Below, piece by piece: positions 51,109-61,033 of a DNA stretch of 64,000 nucleotides. The stretch covers positions 571,340 to 635,339 of the forward strand of contig NC_014225.1 of NCBI RefSeq assembly GCF_000092785.1. Direction: 5' to 3'. Position numbers and translations under genes: made by a program. Under the pieces are notes generated by a model. That model did not search any database and was not told the DNA's origin. It was given only the letters and a program-made list of their open reading frames with translations. Source of the DNA: Waddlia chondrophila WSU 86-1044. GTDB lineage: Bacteria; Chlamydiota; Chlamydiia; Chlamydiales; Waddliaceae. Position 1 is the first letter of the stretch, and each line of letters begins with the position of its first letter.

Positions 51109-52712
51109 GAATTTTTCCGATGATTGCATTGATTTGTCTCTTCTGGCTAGGCTGGGAGTGGATGTGTTTGACTTCTGATCTTCTGCAATTTTCTCTTCCT
51201 CCTCCTTCAAAAATCATTAACAGTTTATGGACATATCGGGGACGTTTTCTTTTCCACACCATATCTACGTTTAAAGAGATGGCGGGAGGTTTTGCATTAG
51301 CATCGGTTTGTGCTTTCCCCTTGGCTTGGCTGATGGCGCGGTGGAAAGTTATGCGAGCCGTTTTGCAGCCGCTGTTCATTTTCACCCAGTGCATTCCCAT
51401 GTTTGCTTTGGCTCCATTGATGGTCTTGTGGTTTGATTGGTCCTACTTGGCTGTGATTGTTCCGACAGCACTGATGATCTTTTTTCCTTTAACGATGAAT
51501 CTGTATAGAGGCCTTGTCTCGACTCCGCAGCATCTTTTGGACTTTTTCCGTTTGCATGAGGCAACTTCCATGCAAATTTTCTGGAAATTGCGTTTTCCAT
51601 GGGCAGTTCCCTATATGTGGGCAGGATTGCGCATTTCAGCAGCAGTTGCCGGAATTGGCGCTGTTGCCGGGGAGTGGGCCGGTGCTCAGTCCGGGTTGGG
51701 TATTTTGATGCTGGAAAGCCGCCGAGCGGCTGAGATCGATGTGATGTTTGGCGCGCTTTTTTGTCTATCGGCGATGAGTTTTGCGCTTTATGCCTGTATT
51801 TCGCTTTTTGAAAGGAATCGTTTACGCTTAAGAGGCGTGATGGCGGCTCTTTTTTTTATCGTGATGATCGGCTGTCAGGCTGCTGATTCCGGCAAGACGC
51901 GTTTGGTTTTGGATTGGTTGCCAAATCCCAATCATGTTCCTTTATATGCAGGTATTGCGAAGGGATTTTTTAAAGAGCATGGCATCGATCTTGAGATTAA
52001 AAAAATACACGATCCAAGCGACCCCATCCCGCTGCTGATTTCCAGGCAAACCGATTTAGCGATCTCTTACTCTAGCTATGTTTTACGAGCGGTTAATCGT
52101 GGAGCAGAGATTAAGCCCGTGGGAATTTTGATCGAGGAACCTTTGAATTGTCTCATTTATCGAAAAAATCTTGGAATTGATTCGATATCCGACCTAAATG
52201 GAAAAGTGATTGGTTATTCTCTGGATGGCTCGGAAACGCGTTTGCTTAGGCAGCTTTTGCAGTGGAATCATGTCGTTCCTAAAGAGTTGAAAAATTTACA
52301 GTTTGATCTCGTTGGAAGTTTGGCTATTGGCCGGGTCGATGCGTTTTACGGAGGATATTGGAATATTGAATCGGAACAGCTGCATATGATGGGGGTGGAT
52401 ACCGATTATTTTTCCATTTCGGAATTAGGAATCCCTCCAATTTATGAGTTAGTCGTCATTTCCCGCAGGAGTGGATCAAGCGCGGAAGCATTTAAAAAGG
52501 CTTTGCAAAAAAGTATCGATTATAGCTTGGAACACCCCGAAGAAGCATTTGCCTTATATTTAGATGCACATCCTGACAAAAGTTCTTCGACAAGGAATTG
52601 GGAGAAAAAAGCTTGGCTGCGCACATTAAAAGCGCTTCCTAAATCTCAAAGTTTTGATTGGGAAAGGTGGGAACACTTTTTCCAGTGGATGGATGCGCAT
52701 CATTTGCTTTAG
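51093..52712 (+). CDS. Fused ABC permease and NMT1/THI5-type substrate-binding protein
   Basis: 539 residues. Residues 1-250 are a SsuC/TauC-type permease with five to six membrane segments and the EAA loop near LLDFFRLHEATSMQIFWKLR / FPWAVPYMWAGLRISAAVAG. Residues 250-262 (MAALFFIVMIGC) look like a lipoprotein signal. The rest is an NMT1/THI5-like binding domain (LVLDWLPNPNHVPLYAGIAKG...DLAISYSSYVL), as in hydroxymethylpyrimidine-precursor (ThiY-type) carriers. The ATG at 51840 is in frame and has AAGAGG upstream, so the binding protein might also be made alone. Substrate is probably a thiamine precursor or similar small molecule, by analogy. The ATPase is probably at 55431. Confidence 0.87.
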   Translation: MSLPLRIFPMIALICLFWLGWEWMCLTSDLLQFSLPPPSKIINSLWTYRGRFLFHTISTFKEMAGGFALASVCAFPLAWLMARWKVMRAVLQPLFIFTQCIPMFALAPLMVLWFDWSYLAVIVPTALMIFFPLTMNLYRGLVSTPQHLLDFFRLHEATSMQIFWKLRFPWAVPYMWAGLRISAAVAGIGAVAGEWAGAQSGLGILMLESRRAAEIDVMFGALFCLSAMSFALYACISLFERNRLRLRGVMAALFFIVMIGCQAADSGKTRLVLDWLPNPNHVPLYAGIAKGFFKEHGIDLEIKKIHDPSDPIPLLISRQTDLAISYSSYVLRAVNRGAEIKPVGILIEEPLNCLIYRKNLGIDSISDLNGKVIGYSLDGSETRLLRQLLQWNHVVPKELKNLQFDLVGSLAIGRVDAFYGGYWNIESEQLHMMGVDTDYFSISELGIPPIYELVVISRRSGSSAEAFKKALQKSIDYSLEHPEEAFALYLDAHPDKSSSTRNWEKKAWLRTLKALPKSQSFDWERWEHFFQWMDAHHLL

Positions 52713-52876
52713 GATACAATCACAGGTTTCTATACCGATCAAATAAGATTTATTGATTTTTTTTTAAAAAATAAATATAATAAATCTAAGGCCGATTTAC
52801 AAGCATAACTCTATGTAATTCTTATATTTAATTAGGAAAATTTTTAGAAAAAATCGTAATTCAAAGAGATAAATCC

Positions 52877-55465
52877 ATGAGTAACTTTGCAGATTTCCAT
52901 ACATCAGATGCCTTTGGAAAGTGGAAAAAAGAGAATTTCGAAGATGGGAAAATTAAGCTCTATCGCGAAGTTAAGATTGGAGCCAATACCTACAAGATCA
53001 GTGTTGGTTATAATGAACATCTTGCCTCGCATATCGATCATCCAGATCAACCGCTTGACACTACTGTAAAAAAAGTGATTGATGAATCTCAGGAACAAAT
53101 CGAGGCACTCGTCAAATCTTTGGAACAAGAGGCGCAGCCAATTGAAAAAGTGACCGTAAAAACGGACTTAGTCAAGCGCACGAGCACAGTTTCATTAAAA
53201 ATTTTGGAAAAAGAAGAAGATGTCCTTTCCTTTGATCAACTCCAAGAGAAAAATATTTCGTTTCAAAAAGCAACGACTGGATTTGTTCAATTTGTTGCCA
53301 GTTATTTGAAAAAGACGACGGATCTAAATCCGGTTGAAGAGATCCGCTTTTTAGAGAATAAGACTGTTGGATTGGATACTTACAAGCAAAGAACGGTTCA
53401 GCAATTAGAATCCATTCTAGCTCAAGTGCGGCAGCAAACCGATCCAGGAATTGATGAGCATGGGGTAAAGAGATGGAAAGACTTTCAAGTTGGTGGACAG
53501 AGGGTTGAAATAAAGGAGTTTACAGAGGAAGCCTATAACGGCCCGTTAATGGAGGATTTTAAGGGGAGGCAGCATCTGGTCTATCGGGCCGTCAATACAT
53601 TTCTGGAAAATAATAAAGAAAATATTGAGAATTTTGGGAAAGTTTCCAAGGGGCTTGTCGAGTTGAATAAGCAATTTGAGGAAAAATACAAGGAATACCA
53701 ACTCGACTATAAACAGATGCGAGAAGGCATTGTTGCTACCGATCATTTTGTGGAAGTGAATGAAAAACAAGTGGAATTGATCGCGCAGTTCGCGCGGGAT
53801 GCTCAAGCCCTTGTCAACAAGTCTTTATCTTCCGGAGAGTTGACAATTGACGATATTGATCGGTTGGAAAGAGAAGAGATCGCACGGGAAGGACGGCCAG
53901 TTGTCGTGAATATTTTTACAGTTAAAGGTCAAAAATTTTTCAGCATGCAAACTCCGGAATCGAAAGATGATCAAGGCAAAAGTACGCCAACAATTCCAAG
54001 CACCTTGAGAGATCAGCCAGGGTTGGCAAATTACGTTGCCACCTCTTTTGGAACGATTTCAGAAGATCAGCAAATTAACATAGACCATTTAGCAGTTCGG
54101 CACTCTTCTTACGGACCGATTGCGGTTGAAGATGATTCTTTACGACAGGCCTACGCGATTAAGAATGTCAAACAACTAATGACTGACTTGGCTTCCGCAG
54201 CTCTAGAAGGGCAGGAAGGAGGAGCTTCTGAAGATCATCCTCTCACAATCCCGTTGCGCAGCATGATGCTGCTCACTCCGTTAAAAGGAGACCGTTATTA
54301 CAGAAACCGCAAGCGGTTTGTGGCAGGAAAATGGACAGGAGAAAGCGAAACTCAGCAATTAAAGGAATCTGCTCTTGCCTTAACCGTCATGAGAGATCGA
54401 GTGATCCCGTTGCAAATTAACGGGAGAACGGTCTTTGTCAAGCTTGACAGCAGCTACATGAATTTAGGAGCAAATAAAGAAGCGGCAAGGATGGGGGTAT
54501 TCGGAAAAATTCCTTTATCTTCTTATGAACGAGAAATTAATCATCGCGGATATGCCGAGTTTTTAAGAGATGTAGAAAAACATCTATTACAGCAAGAGAT
54601 CTCGCAGGAATGTAAGAGTTACTTAAACGAGTTAATTAACAGAGAGTGTCCATCAGAATATAAGTTGAAGCAAAGAGAACTGCAAAAAACAATCTCAGGA
54701 ATGAGAAGCATGCTAAATAATAAAAAAGAGGCGTTGGAAGACCTCTATATGGAGTATGAAGGCTCTAGGGCTCCGCAAGTTGCCAAAAAGATCGACAGTG
54801 CTTGCAAGGAGATAAGAAGAATAGAAAAAAAGATTAACAAGCAGTTTGGAGAACTTTATGCATTACGGATGGAGGCCGTCGATCAAAATCACGAGAACAT
54901 TCAAGAGCTTCAGAAAGAAATGATAAACAAGTTGAATGAGGAAATACAAGGTGAGATCGATCTATTCAGGAAAAAAAAATTGGAAAGGACCAGGGATATC
55001 GTTCACAATTATTTCCTGGCAAAAGAGATTTATCAATCTAAAACGTATCGACAGCCGGAAACAGTGATGGATTTCCAAACGCTATATTTGCAAACGTATG
55101 AAATGATTGGGTATATGACCGAGTTTTTTTGCAAAAGTGCTGAAGACCGCACCGGCCGCATCGACAATAAGATCCAGGAACGGCATGCCTTCAGTGCGCT
55201 GTATCATCATCAGCCATCGAAGTCCGATAAAAAAGAGATCGATGAAGAGATCGCTCCAGCCATTCACCAGTATTCAACCAGCAAAGACAACACACGGTTT
55301 AATTCAGAATCGCCTGGTTTGCAGATTTCCCAAGATGTAAACCCCTCCTTGACGGCGAAAATCGATCACACAAATGCGACAATGGCTAAAAGAGTGATCA
55401 AAAAAGCTAAAGAACTTTCGCCAAGCGAGATCATTGTTGAATTGGAACGCAAGTCCGGTTCCTGA
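52877..55465 (+). CDS. Large cytosolic unknown protein, partly coiled coil
   Basis: 862 residues, no signal peptide, no membrane segment, not recognised. Predicted coiled coils lie at about 75-105, 250-290 and 600-700 (KIDSACKEIRRIEKKINKQF, IQELQKEMINKLNEEIQGEI). It is acidic and Gln/Lys-rich, like many effector-type proteins of chlamydiae, but no secretion signal can be named. A 164-bp AT-rich gap separates it from the ABC gene. Its 3' end overlaps the convergent ATPase gene by 35 bp. Confidence 0.7.
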   Translation: MSNFADFHTSDAFGKWKKENFEDGKIKLYREVKIGANTYKISVGYNEHLASHIDHPDQPLDTTVKKVIDESQEQIEALVKSLEQEAQPIEKVTVKTDLVKRTSTVSLKILEKEEDVLSFDQLQEKNISFQKATTGFVQFVASYLKKTTDLNPVEEIRFLENKTVGLDTYKQRTVQQLESILAQVRQQTDPGIDEHGVKRWKDFQVGGQRVEIKEFTEEAYNGPLMEDFKGRQHLVYRAVNTFLENNKENIENFGKVSKGLVELNKQFEEKYKEYQLDYKQMREGIVATDHFVEVNEKQVELIAQFARDAQALVNKSLSSGELTIDDIDRLEREEIAREGRPVVVNIFTVKGQKFFSMQTPESKDDQGKSTPTIPSTLRDQPGLANYVATSFGTISEDQQINIDHLAVRHSSYGPIAVEDDSLRQAYAIKNVKQLMTDLASAALEGQEGGASEDHPLTIPLRSMMLLTPLKGDRYYRNRKRFVAGKWTGESETQQLKESALALTVMRDRVIPLQINGRTVFVKLDSSYMNLGANKEAARMGVFGKIPLSSYEREINHRGYAEFLRDVEKHLLQQEISQECKSYLNELINRECPSEYKLKQRELQKTISGMRSMLNNKKEALEDLYMEYEGSRAPQVAKKIDSACKEIRRIEKKINKQFGELYALRMEAVDQNHENIQELQKEMINKLNEEIQGEIDLFRKKKLERTRDIVHNYFLAKEIYQSKTYRQPETVMDFQTLYLQTYEMIGYMTEFFCKSAEDRTGRIDNKIQERHAFSALYHHQPSKSDKKEIDEEIAPAIHQYSTSKDNTRFNSESPGLQISQDVNPSLTAKIDHTNATMAKRVIKKAKELSPSEIIVELERKSGS

Positions 55466-56129
55466 TTTTATGAAGAAGTTGGCCAGTTTGAGAGGGATCT
55501 TTTCTAATCTCTTCAGTAATGTTCCAGCGACTTTTAATGCTCCCATTGCTTAACCATAAAATTTCATCTGCGATTGTAATGGCATCGCGATAATCATGAG
55601 TCACGATCAATAGAGTCGATCCATTTTTTTTCTGAATGCTTTTCAAGAGTTGGAAAAGATGTTCTCTTGTATGGATATCCAAAGAGGAAAAAGGTTCATC
55701 CATTAAAAGGAGCGAGTGTTCTCGAAGAATGGCCTGAGCCAAAGACACCCTTCTTTTCATTCCTCCTGAAAGTTGATAGGGAAGTTTGTTTTCCGATCCC
55801 TCAAGATTGAGCAGGTGCAGAAGCTCCTGCAATAGAGAGCGGTCGATCTCCTTATTTTGCAGTTCTAAGATCAGAGTCAAGTGTTCCCAAACTGTTCTCC
55901 AAGGAAGCAGCGTGTCTTCTTGCATAAGGTAGGAGCAGTTGCCCTCAATGTTTATTCTGCCTTCCGAAAGAGGAAGCAGCTTCGCGATCAATTTGAGAAA
56001 CGTTGTCTTTCCAGAGCCGGAGGCGCCAATGAGTGCCGAGGTGGTCCCTGGCTGAAGAGTGATTGATAGCTCTTCAATAACCTTGATTGCTCCAAAAGAA
56101 AATGTTAGATTTTCTATCATTAATGTCAT
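55431..56129 (-). CDS. ABC transporter ATPase, SsuB/TauB/ThiZ type
   Basis: 232 residues. Walker A is GASGSGKTTFL, the Q-loop is YLMQEDTLLPWRT, the signature LSGGMKRRVSLAQA and Walker B LLLMDEPFSSLD; the switch His is in IVTHDYRDA. The LLPWRT Q-loop context is typical of the nitrate/sulfonate/taurine/thiamine-precursor group. It fits the fused permease at 51093, although a large unrelated gene intervenes and the strand is opposite. ATG 56129 is chosen over an upstream extension that would overlap the divergent gene. Confidence 0.92.
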   Translation of the reverse strand: MTLMIENLTFSFGAIKVIEELSITLQPGTTSALIGASGSGKTTFLKLIAKLLPLSEGRINIEGNCSYLMQEDTLLPWRTVWEHLTLILELQNKEIDRSLLQELLHLLNLEGSENKLPYQLSGGMKRRVSLAQAILREHSLLLMDEPFSSLDIHTREHLFQLLKSIQKKNGSTLLIVTHDYRDAITIADEILWLSNGSIKSRWNITEEIRKDPSQTGQLLHKIRNRTCVPIQQ

Positions 56130-56153
56130 GAGAAATAGGATAGAGGATTTTGT

Positions 56154-57344
56154 ATGGATTTTCCAGATAAACTCAAAGAGGTGCAAAAATATCTTTTTGA
56201 AAAGTGTTTAGATGGTTGGCTGTTGTACGATTTTAGAAACCAAAATGATCTGGCTACTCGGTTTTTAGAAATTCCTGATTCGAAAATGTTGACCCGCAGG
56301 TTTTTCTATTGGATTCCTGCAAAAGGAGAGCCCCAGAAATTTGTCCATGCGATCGAAGCCGATAACCTTAGCCACTTGCCTGGAAAGCAGGTCCTATATT
56401 CCACATGGCAGAAACTAGAAGAGATACTTAAAAAAGCTTTGTCAGGAAAAGAAATCATTTTAATGGAGTACTCTAAAAATAACGCAATTCCTTACCTATC
56501 CAAAGTTGATGGGGGAACATTGGAACTTGTGAAAGGGTGCGGTGTTGAAGTGGAGAGCTCTGGCACTCTTTTGCAGCGTTACACAAGCGTTTGGTCAAAA
56601 GATCAATATGCCGATCACGTTGAAGCTGCCAGTGTATTATCGAAAGCGGCCGAAGACGCCTGGAGGTTTGTAGGGGAAAAACTCAAGAATCAGGAACAGG
56701 TTAATGAATATCAGGTGCAGCAAAAAATACTGGAAGTGATCAAAAGCTGCGGCTGCCAAACCGAAGAGCCTCCTATTGTCGCTGTCAACGCTCATTCTGC
56801 CGATCCTCACTATTTGCCCTGTTCGGATCGATGGGACCCAATTAAAAGAGGGGATTTTTTATTAATCGACCTCTACTGCCGGAAAAATAAAGAAAGAGCT
56901 CCTTATGCAGATATCACCCGGGTTGCCGTCGCAGCATCCAAACCTCAAGAAAAGCACAGGGAAGTGTTTGAAATTGTTAGACGTGCGCAGGCTGCTGCAC
57001 TCGAACTTGTCAGGCAGAGATTTCAGGAAAAAAAGAAGCTAATGGGACGGGAAGTGGATCGGGTTTGCCGGACATTGATCGATGCCAGCGGCTATGGGCA
57101 GTATTTTATCCATCGTACAGGCCATAATCTCGATGTTCAGCTTCACGGACCGGGAGCAAATCTTGACGATTTCGAAACCCGGGACGAAAGGGAACTTTTA
57201 CCGGGCACCTGCTTTACCATAGAGCCTGGCATCTATCTCCCGGGAGAGTTTGGCATTAGGCTAGAGTATGATGTGTTTGTTCATCTCGATGGAGAAGTTG
57301 TCGTCAATGGAGGAATGCAAAACGAAATCGCCTGTTTATTGTAA
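56154..57344 (+). CDS. M24-family (Xaa-Pro) aminopeptidase
   Basis: 396 residues. An N-terminal creatinase-like domain precedes the pita-bread fold. Metal ligands: Asp in LLIDLYCRK and YADITRVAV, His in HRTGHNLDVQ, Glu in FTIEPGIYLPG and Glu in IRLEYDVFV. It removes N-terminal residues before proline, a cytosolic recycling role. Divergent from the ATPase gene with 24 bp between starts. The next gene, an amino-acid permease, is 49 bp downstream. Confidence 0.93.
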   Translation: MDFPDKLKEVQKYLFEKCLDGWLLYDFRNQNDLATRFLEIPDSKMLTRRFFYWIPAKGEPQKFVHAIEADNLSHLPGKQVLYSTWQKLEEILKKALSGKEIILMEYSKNNAIPYLSKVDGGTLELVKGCGVEVESSGTLLQRYTSVWSKDQYADHVEAASVLSKAAEDAWRFVGEKLKNQEQVNEYQVQQKILEVIKSCGCQTEEPPIVAVNAHSADPHYLPCSDRWDPIKRGDFLLIDLYCRKNKERAPYADITRVAVAASKPQEKHREVFEIVRRAQAAALELVRQRFQEKKKLMGREVDRVCRTLIDASGYGQYFIHRTGHNLDVQLHGPGANLDDFETRDERELLPGTCFTIEPGIYLPGEFGIRLEYDVFVHLDGEVVVNGGMQNEIACLL

Positions 57345-57393
57345 TGCTCCAATTATGCTATCATAATGCACGCATTATTAGCGGAGAGTTTTA

Positions 57394-58662
57394 GTGGAGC
57401 ATAAAAAAAGTACATTATCTGCAATTTTCCTTGTCGCAGGCACCTGTATCGGCGGCGGTATGCTGGCGTTGCCAATTGCTACCGGAATCAGTGGTTTTTT
57501 CCCTTCTTTGGCAATCATGGCGATCTGCTGGTTGGCAATGACTACAACAGCCTTGCTGTTGATGGAAGTGAGCCTTTGGATGCCTGAAGGAGCGCATATC
57601 ATCTCCATGACGTCCAGCATTCTAGGTCCTTGGGGGAAACGGGTTGCCTGGATTCTGTATTTATTTATTTGTTATGCTTCTCTAGTCGCTTATGCTGCAG
57701 GAGGAGGCGTGCAGATGGCGTCTGCATGCGACTTTTATTGCCAGCTGCCGATTTCCAAAGACTGGGGAGCTGTGCTATTTACGCTATTGTTAACAGCCGT
57801 CATTTTTGTCGGGAACTGGTTTGTCGGACGTATCAATACGTTGCTGTTCGGAGCGATGATTTTTGCTTATTTCATGCTCGTGGGCACCGGTTTTTCTGAG
57901 ATTAAGCCTTCGCTTTTACTGCATTCGAACTGGTCAACATCTTTGATCGCTGTGCCTTTGCTTCTGACAGCATTCAGCTTTCAGACAATGGTGCCTAGTT
58001 TAACCCCTTATTTAAAACGAAACGTTAAATCGCTCAGAACAGCAATCATTGGCGGTACCGTGCTTGCCCTGTTTATTTATCTCATCTGGCAGGCGATGAT
58101 TCTTGGTATCGTTCCCGTCGAAGGGGAGAATGGATTGGCACAAGCCTTATCTCAAGCGAATTTGCCTGCAACAGAGTTTTTACGCCAGCATGTGATCGGA
58201 AGATGGGTGTCTATCATTGCTGAATTTTTTGCCTATTTTGCTATTGCAACTTCTTTTTTAGGGATAGCAATGGGGCTGTTCGATTTCTTGGCCGATGGAT
58301 TGAAAATCAAAAAAAATTTGACAGGAAAAACAATCATTGCTTTGATGATCGTCATTCCAACATTGATTATTGCTACGCGGTTTGAAAGGGTTTTTATGAC
58401 TGCAATGGATGCTTCAGGCGGGATTGGCGACTCTATTCTCAACGGAATCATTCCAGTTTTGATGGTGTGGAAAGGGCGTTATCTTCTAGGGTATCAAAAC
58501 GGATTCCGTCTTCCCGGCGGTAAAGTTGCTTTGGCCGTGATTTGTGCCTTCTTCATTTCTGCGTTGATTATTGAAATCTTGGGAATGGGCGGATGGATGC
58601 CTTCTGTTTATGAATCCCATATTCCTTTAGAAATTCATAACCCTTCCGAAATCATTGATTAA
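57394..58662 (+). CDS. tyrP: Aromatic amino-acid permease, TyrP/Mtr family
   Basis: 422 residues with eleven predicted membrane segments. The start is a GTG, with GCGGAGAG at 57381-57388 as ribosome binding site. IFLVAGTCIGGGMLALPIA is the family signature, and FSFQTMVPSLTPYL further along is conserved in the tyrosine/tryptophan transporters. It imports aromatic amino acids by proton symport. Chlamydiae keep one or more copies because they depend on host amino acids. Confidence 0.9.
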   Translation: MEHKKSTLSAIFLVAGTCIGGGMLALPIATGISGFFPSLAIMAICWLAMTTTALLLMEVSLWMPEGAHIISMTSSILGPWGKRVAWILYLFICYASLVAYAAGGGVQMASACDFYCQLPISKDWGAVLFTLLLTAVIFVGNWFVGRINTLLFGAMIFAYFMLVGTGFSEIKPSLLLHSNWSTSLIAVPLLLTAFSFQTMVPSLTPYLKRNVKSLRTAIIGGTVLALFIYLIWQAMILGIVPVEGENGLAQALSQANLPATEFLRQHVIGRWVSIIAEFFAYFAIATSFLGIAMGLFDFLADGLKIKKNLTGKTIIALMIVIPTLIIATRFERVFMTAMDASGGIGDSILNGIIPVLMVWKGRYLLGYQNGFRLPGGKVALAVICAFFISALIIEILGMGGWMPSVYESHIPLEIHNPSEIID

Positions 58663-59090
58663 GATCCCTCTTCCATAAAGGTTTCCAGTGCAATTTGTTT
58701 CATGCGAAGGTGAATGTGATACAAGCCATTTGCCCGGTTGGGGCTTAAGCTCGAACTGACGCCGATCTCTTCCAAGTAATCAGGGGGGCATTTGAGAATG
58801 ACAATAGGTTCCTCCCCACTGTAAACATGAGTAAGCAAGGCCGCCAGTCCGGAAGAGATCAGAGCTTCGGACTCGGCTTCAAAAAATAATTTCCCATTTT
58901 TAAGAAATGCCCGCATATGCATTAAACTTTGACATCCCTGCACTTCATTTGCAGGGATCTTATACTCCGCTTCTAATCCAAGAGAGGATCTCCCGATCTC
59001 AATAATTTTTTGATAAATTTCCTCTTTAGAGCGGCAGGATTCGAAAAGTTTTTTTACGTTTTGCTGTTTTTTGATACACGATTCAAACAT
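58659..59090 (-). CDS. sufE: SufE cysteine desulfurase activator
   Basis: 143 residues. The active Cys is in EVQGCQSLMHM, preceded by LGLEAEYKIPAN. SufE accepts sulfur from SufS and passes it to the SufBCD scaffold for iron-sulfur cluster assembly. Here the gene stands alone, its 3' end overlapping tyrP by 4 bp. Confidence 0.93.
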   Translation of the reverse strand: MFESCIKKQQNVKKLFESCRSKEEIYQKIIEIGRSSLGLEAEYKIPANEVQGCQSLMHMRAFLKNGKLFFEAESEALISSGLAALLTHVYSGEEPIVILKCPPDYLEEIGVSSSLSPNRANGLYHIHLRMKQIALETFMEEGS

Positions 59091-59135
59091 ACAAAAATCT
59101 TCATTTTTAAAAGACGATTATAGACAAAGAGTTGA

Positions 59136-59164
59136 TTGACAACAATGGAATTATGCGATTAAAT
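59136..59164 (+). promoter_or_regulatory. infA promoter
   Basis: TTGACA (59136-59141), 17 bp, TTAAAT (59159-59164), 38 bp before the infA start codon. A near-ideal sigma-70/66-type promoter. Confidence 0.75.
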
Positions 59165-59202
59165 ATTCCTATAAAGATCCAAGGGGGATTCAAAGAAAGT
59201 AC

Positions 59203-59421
59203 ATGGCTAAAGAAGATACAATTAAATTAGATGGTATTGTTGAAGAATTGTTACCGAATATGCATTTTAAAGTGAAACTGGAAAATGGTATGAATGTAAC
59301 CGCTCATCTATGTGGAAAAATGAGAATGCGCAATATCCGTGTATTGGCAGGAGACACAGTGACGGTGGAGATGTCTCCTTATGATCTCTCCAAAGCTAGG
59401 ATTATTTATCGTCAAAAATAA
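59203..59421 (+). CDS. infA: Translation initiation factor IF-1
   Basis: 72 residues, one OB-fold domain ([20 protein letters not shown], then [20 protein letters not shown]). Binds the ribosomal A site during initiation. Position before tRNA-Thr and tuf is conserved in Chlamydiae. AAGGGGGA precedes the start. Confidence 0.98.
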   Translation: MAKEDTIKLDGIVEELLPNMHFKVKLENGMNVTAHLCGKMRMRNIRVLAGDTVTVEMSPYDLSKARIIYRQK

Positions 59422-59449
59422 TTTTCTTAAGAAATTTCATCAGTTGCTG

Positions 59450-59478
59450 TTGATTTTTTTTGCATAACACACTACAAT
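59450..59478 (+). promoter_or_regulatory. Promoter for tRNA-Thr and tuf
   Basis: TTGATT (59450-59455), 17 bp, TACAAT (59473-59478), about 100 bp before the tRNA. Good match to the housekeeping promoter. A second TATAAG at about 59551 has no good -35. Confidence 0.65.
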
Positions 59479-59579
59479 TACAACCTTTCAAGTTTTAGGG
59501 TGTTTCTCTTAGCAGATGAATAGATGAATTTTCGGCTGTTTAGGGAAGCATCCTATAAGATCTTGATTTTTATGGTCTT

Positions 59580-59651
59580 GCCCAGATAGCTCAGAGGTAG
59601 AGCACTTGCATGGTAAGCAAGCGGTCGTAGGTTCAATTCCTATTCTGGGCA
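59580..59651 (+). tRNA. tRNA-Thr(GGT)
   Basis: Cloverleaf: acceptor GCCCAGA / TCTGGGC, D-arm GCTC...GAGC, anticodon stem CTTGC/GCAAG with loop ATGGTAA, T-arm GTAGG/CCTAT, discriminator A. CCA not encoded. Confidence 0.96.
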
Positions 59652-59697
59652 AACAAGAAAACAAACAAAAGACTGGAGCCTTAACGGAGGAAGTTAA

Positions 59698-60882
59698 ATG
59701 GCGAAAGAAACATTTCAAAGAAATAAGCCGCACGTCAACATCGGAACGATTGGCCACGTTGACCACGGTAAAACGACATTAACTGCTGCTATCACAAATG
59801 TGTTGGCTAAAAAGATGGGTGGAAAGGCCCGTTCTTTCGAGGAGATCGATAATACTCCGGAAGAGAAAGCGCGTGGGATTACGATTAACTCGTCTCATGT
59901 TGAGTATGAAACGCCTAACCGCCATTATGCTCACGTCGACTGTCCTGGACACGCCGACTATGTCAAAAACATGATTACAGGTGCTGCTCAGATGGACGGA
60001 GCGATTCTTGTAGTAGCAGCAACAGACGGGGCGATGCCGCAAACTCGCGAGCACATTCTCCTTGCTCACCAGATGCAGGTGCCAAAAATTGTTGTGTTCC
60101 TCAACAAGTGCGATATGCTGGGCGAAGGCGACCAGGAACTTCTTGATCTCGTTGAACTTGAGCTGCAAGAGCTGCTTGAAGCAAAAGGTTATGAGAACGC
60201 TCCGATCGTGCGAGGTTCTGCACTTAAAGCGCTTGAAGGCGATGCAGAGTGGGAAGAGAAGATTCTTGAACTCATGAGCACTGTCGATGATAATGTTCCT
60301 GAACCTCAGCGTGATGTTGACAAACCATTCCTAATGCCGGTTGAGGATGTTTTCTCCATTTCCGGACGTGGTACCGTAGCGACAGGTCGTGTTGAACGTG
60401 GAGTGATTAAACTTAACGATAAAGTGGAAATTGTCCGATTCGGTGATAAGAAAGAATCTGTAGCGACAGGTCTTGAAATGTTCAATAAGCTTCTTGATGA
60501 AGCACGTGCCGGCGAGAACGTTGGAGTTCTTTTACGCGGTGTGAACAAAGACGAGATTCAGCGTGGTCAGATTTTAGCAGCTCCCGGATCCTGCAAGCCT
60601 CATAAGAAATTTAAGGGTCCTGTCTACGTCTTAACAAAAGATGAAGGTGGACGCCACAAGCCTTTCTTTACAGGCTACAGACCTCAAATTTACATCAGAA
60701 CAACTGACGTAACAGGTACTGTAAAACTTCCTGAAGGTGTTGAGATGGTCATGCCTGGAGATAACGTGGAAATTGAGGTAGAGTTGATCTACCCTGTTGC
60801 GTTGGAGAAAGGGATGCGTTTTGCTATCCGTGAGGGTGGACGTACAATCGGAGCAGGAACAGTTTCCGAAATTATTGAGTAA
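59698..60882 (+). CDS. tuf: Elongation factor Tu
   Basis: 394 residues. GTP-binding motifs [19 protein letters not shown] and NKCDM are present, followed by the two beta-barrel domains. Brings aminoacyl-tRNA to the ribosome. ACGGAGGAAG is a strong ribosome binding site. The gene lies between two tRNA genes, as in other Chlamydiae; a single copy is expected. Confidence 0.99.
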   Translation: MAKETFQRNKPHVNIGTIGHVDHGKTTLTAAITNVLAKKMGGKARSFEEIDNTPEEKARGITINSSHVEYETPNRHYAHVDCPGHADYVKNMITGAAQMDGAILVVAATDGAMPQTREHILLAHQMQVPKIVVFLNKCDMLGEGDQELLDLVELELQELLEAKGYENAPIVRGSALKALEGDAEWEEKILELMSTVDDNVPEPQRDVDKPFLMPVEDVFSISGRGTVATGRVERGVIKLNDKVEIVRFGDKKESVATGLEMFNKLLDEARAGENVGVLLRGVNKDEIQRGQILAAPGSCKPHKKFKGPVYVLTKDEGGRHKPFFTGYRPQIYIRTTDVTGTVKLPEGVEMVMPGDNVEIEVELIYPVALEKGMRFAIREGGRTIGAGTVSEIIE

Positions 60883-60931
60883 GACTTCTAGAGTCGCTCT
60901 TTTTCTGCGCTTCTGAAAAAGAAGCGTAGAT

Positions 60932-61004
60932 GGGTGTGTAGCTCAGCTGGTAGAGCAGCGGTCTCCAAAGCCGCCGGTCGGGGGTTCGAATCCCTCCGCA
61001 CTCG
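60932..61004 (+). tRNA. tRNA-Trp(CCA)
   Basis: Acceptor GGGTGTG / CGCACTC, anticodon loop CTCCAAA, T-arm GGGGG-TTCGAAT-CCCTC, discriminator G. CCA end not encoded. Confidence 0.95.
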
Positions 61005-61033
61005 ATAGCAAGTTTCCCGCATAGGTTGGAAAC

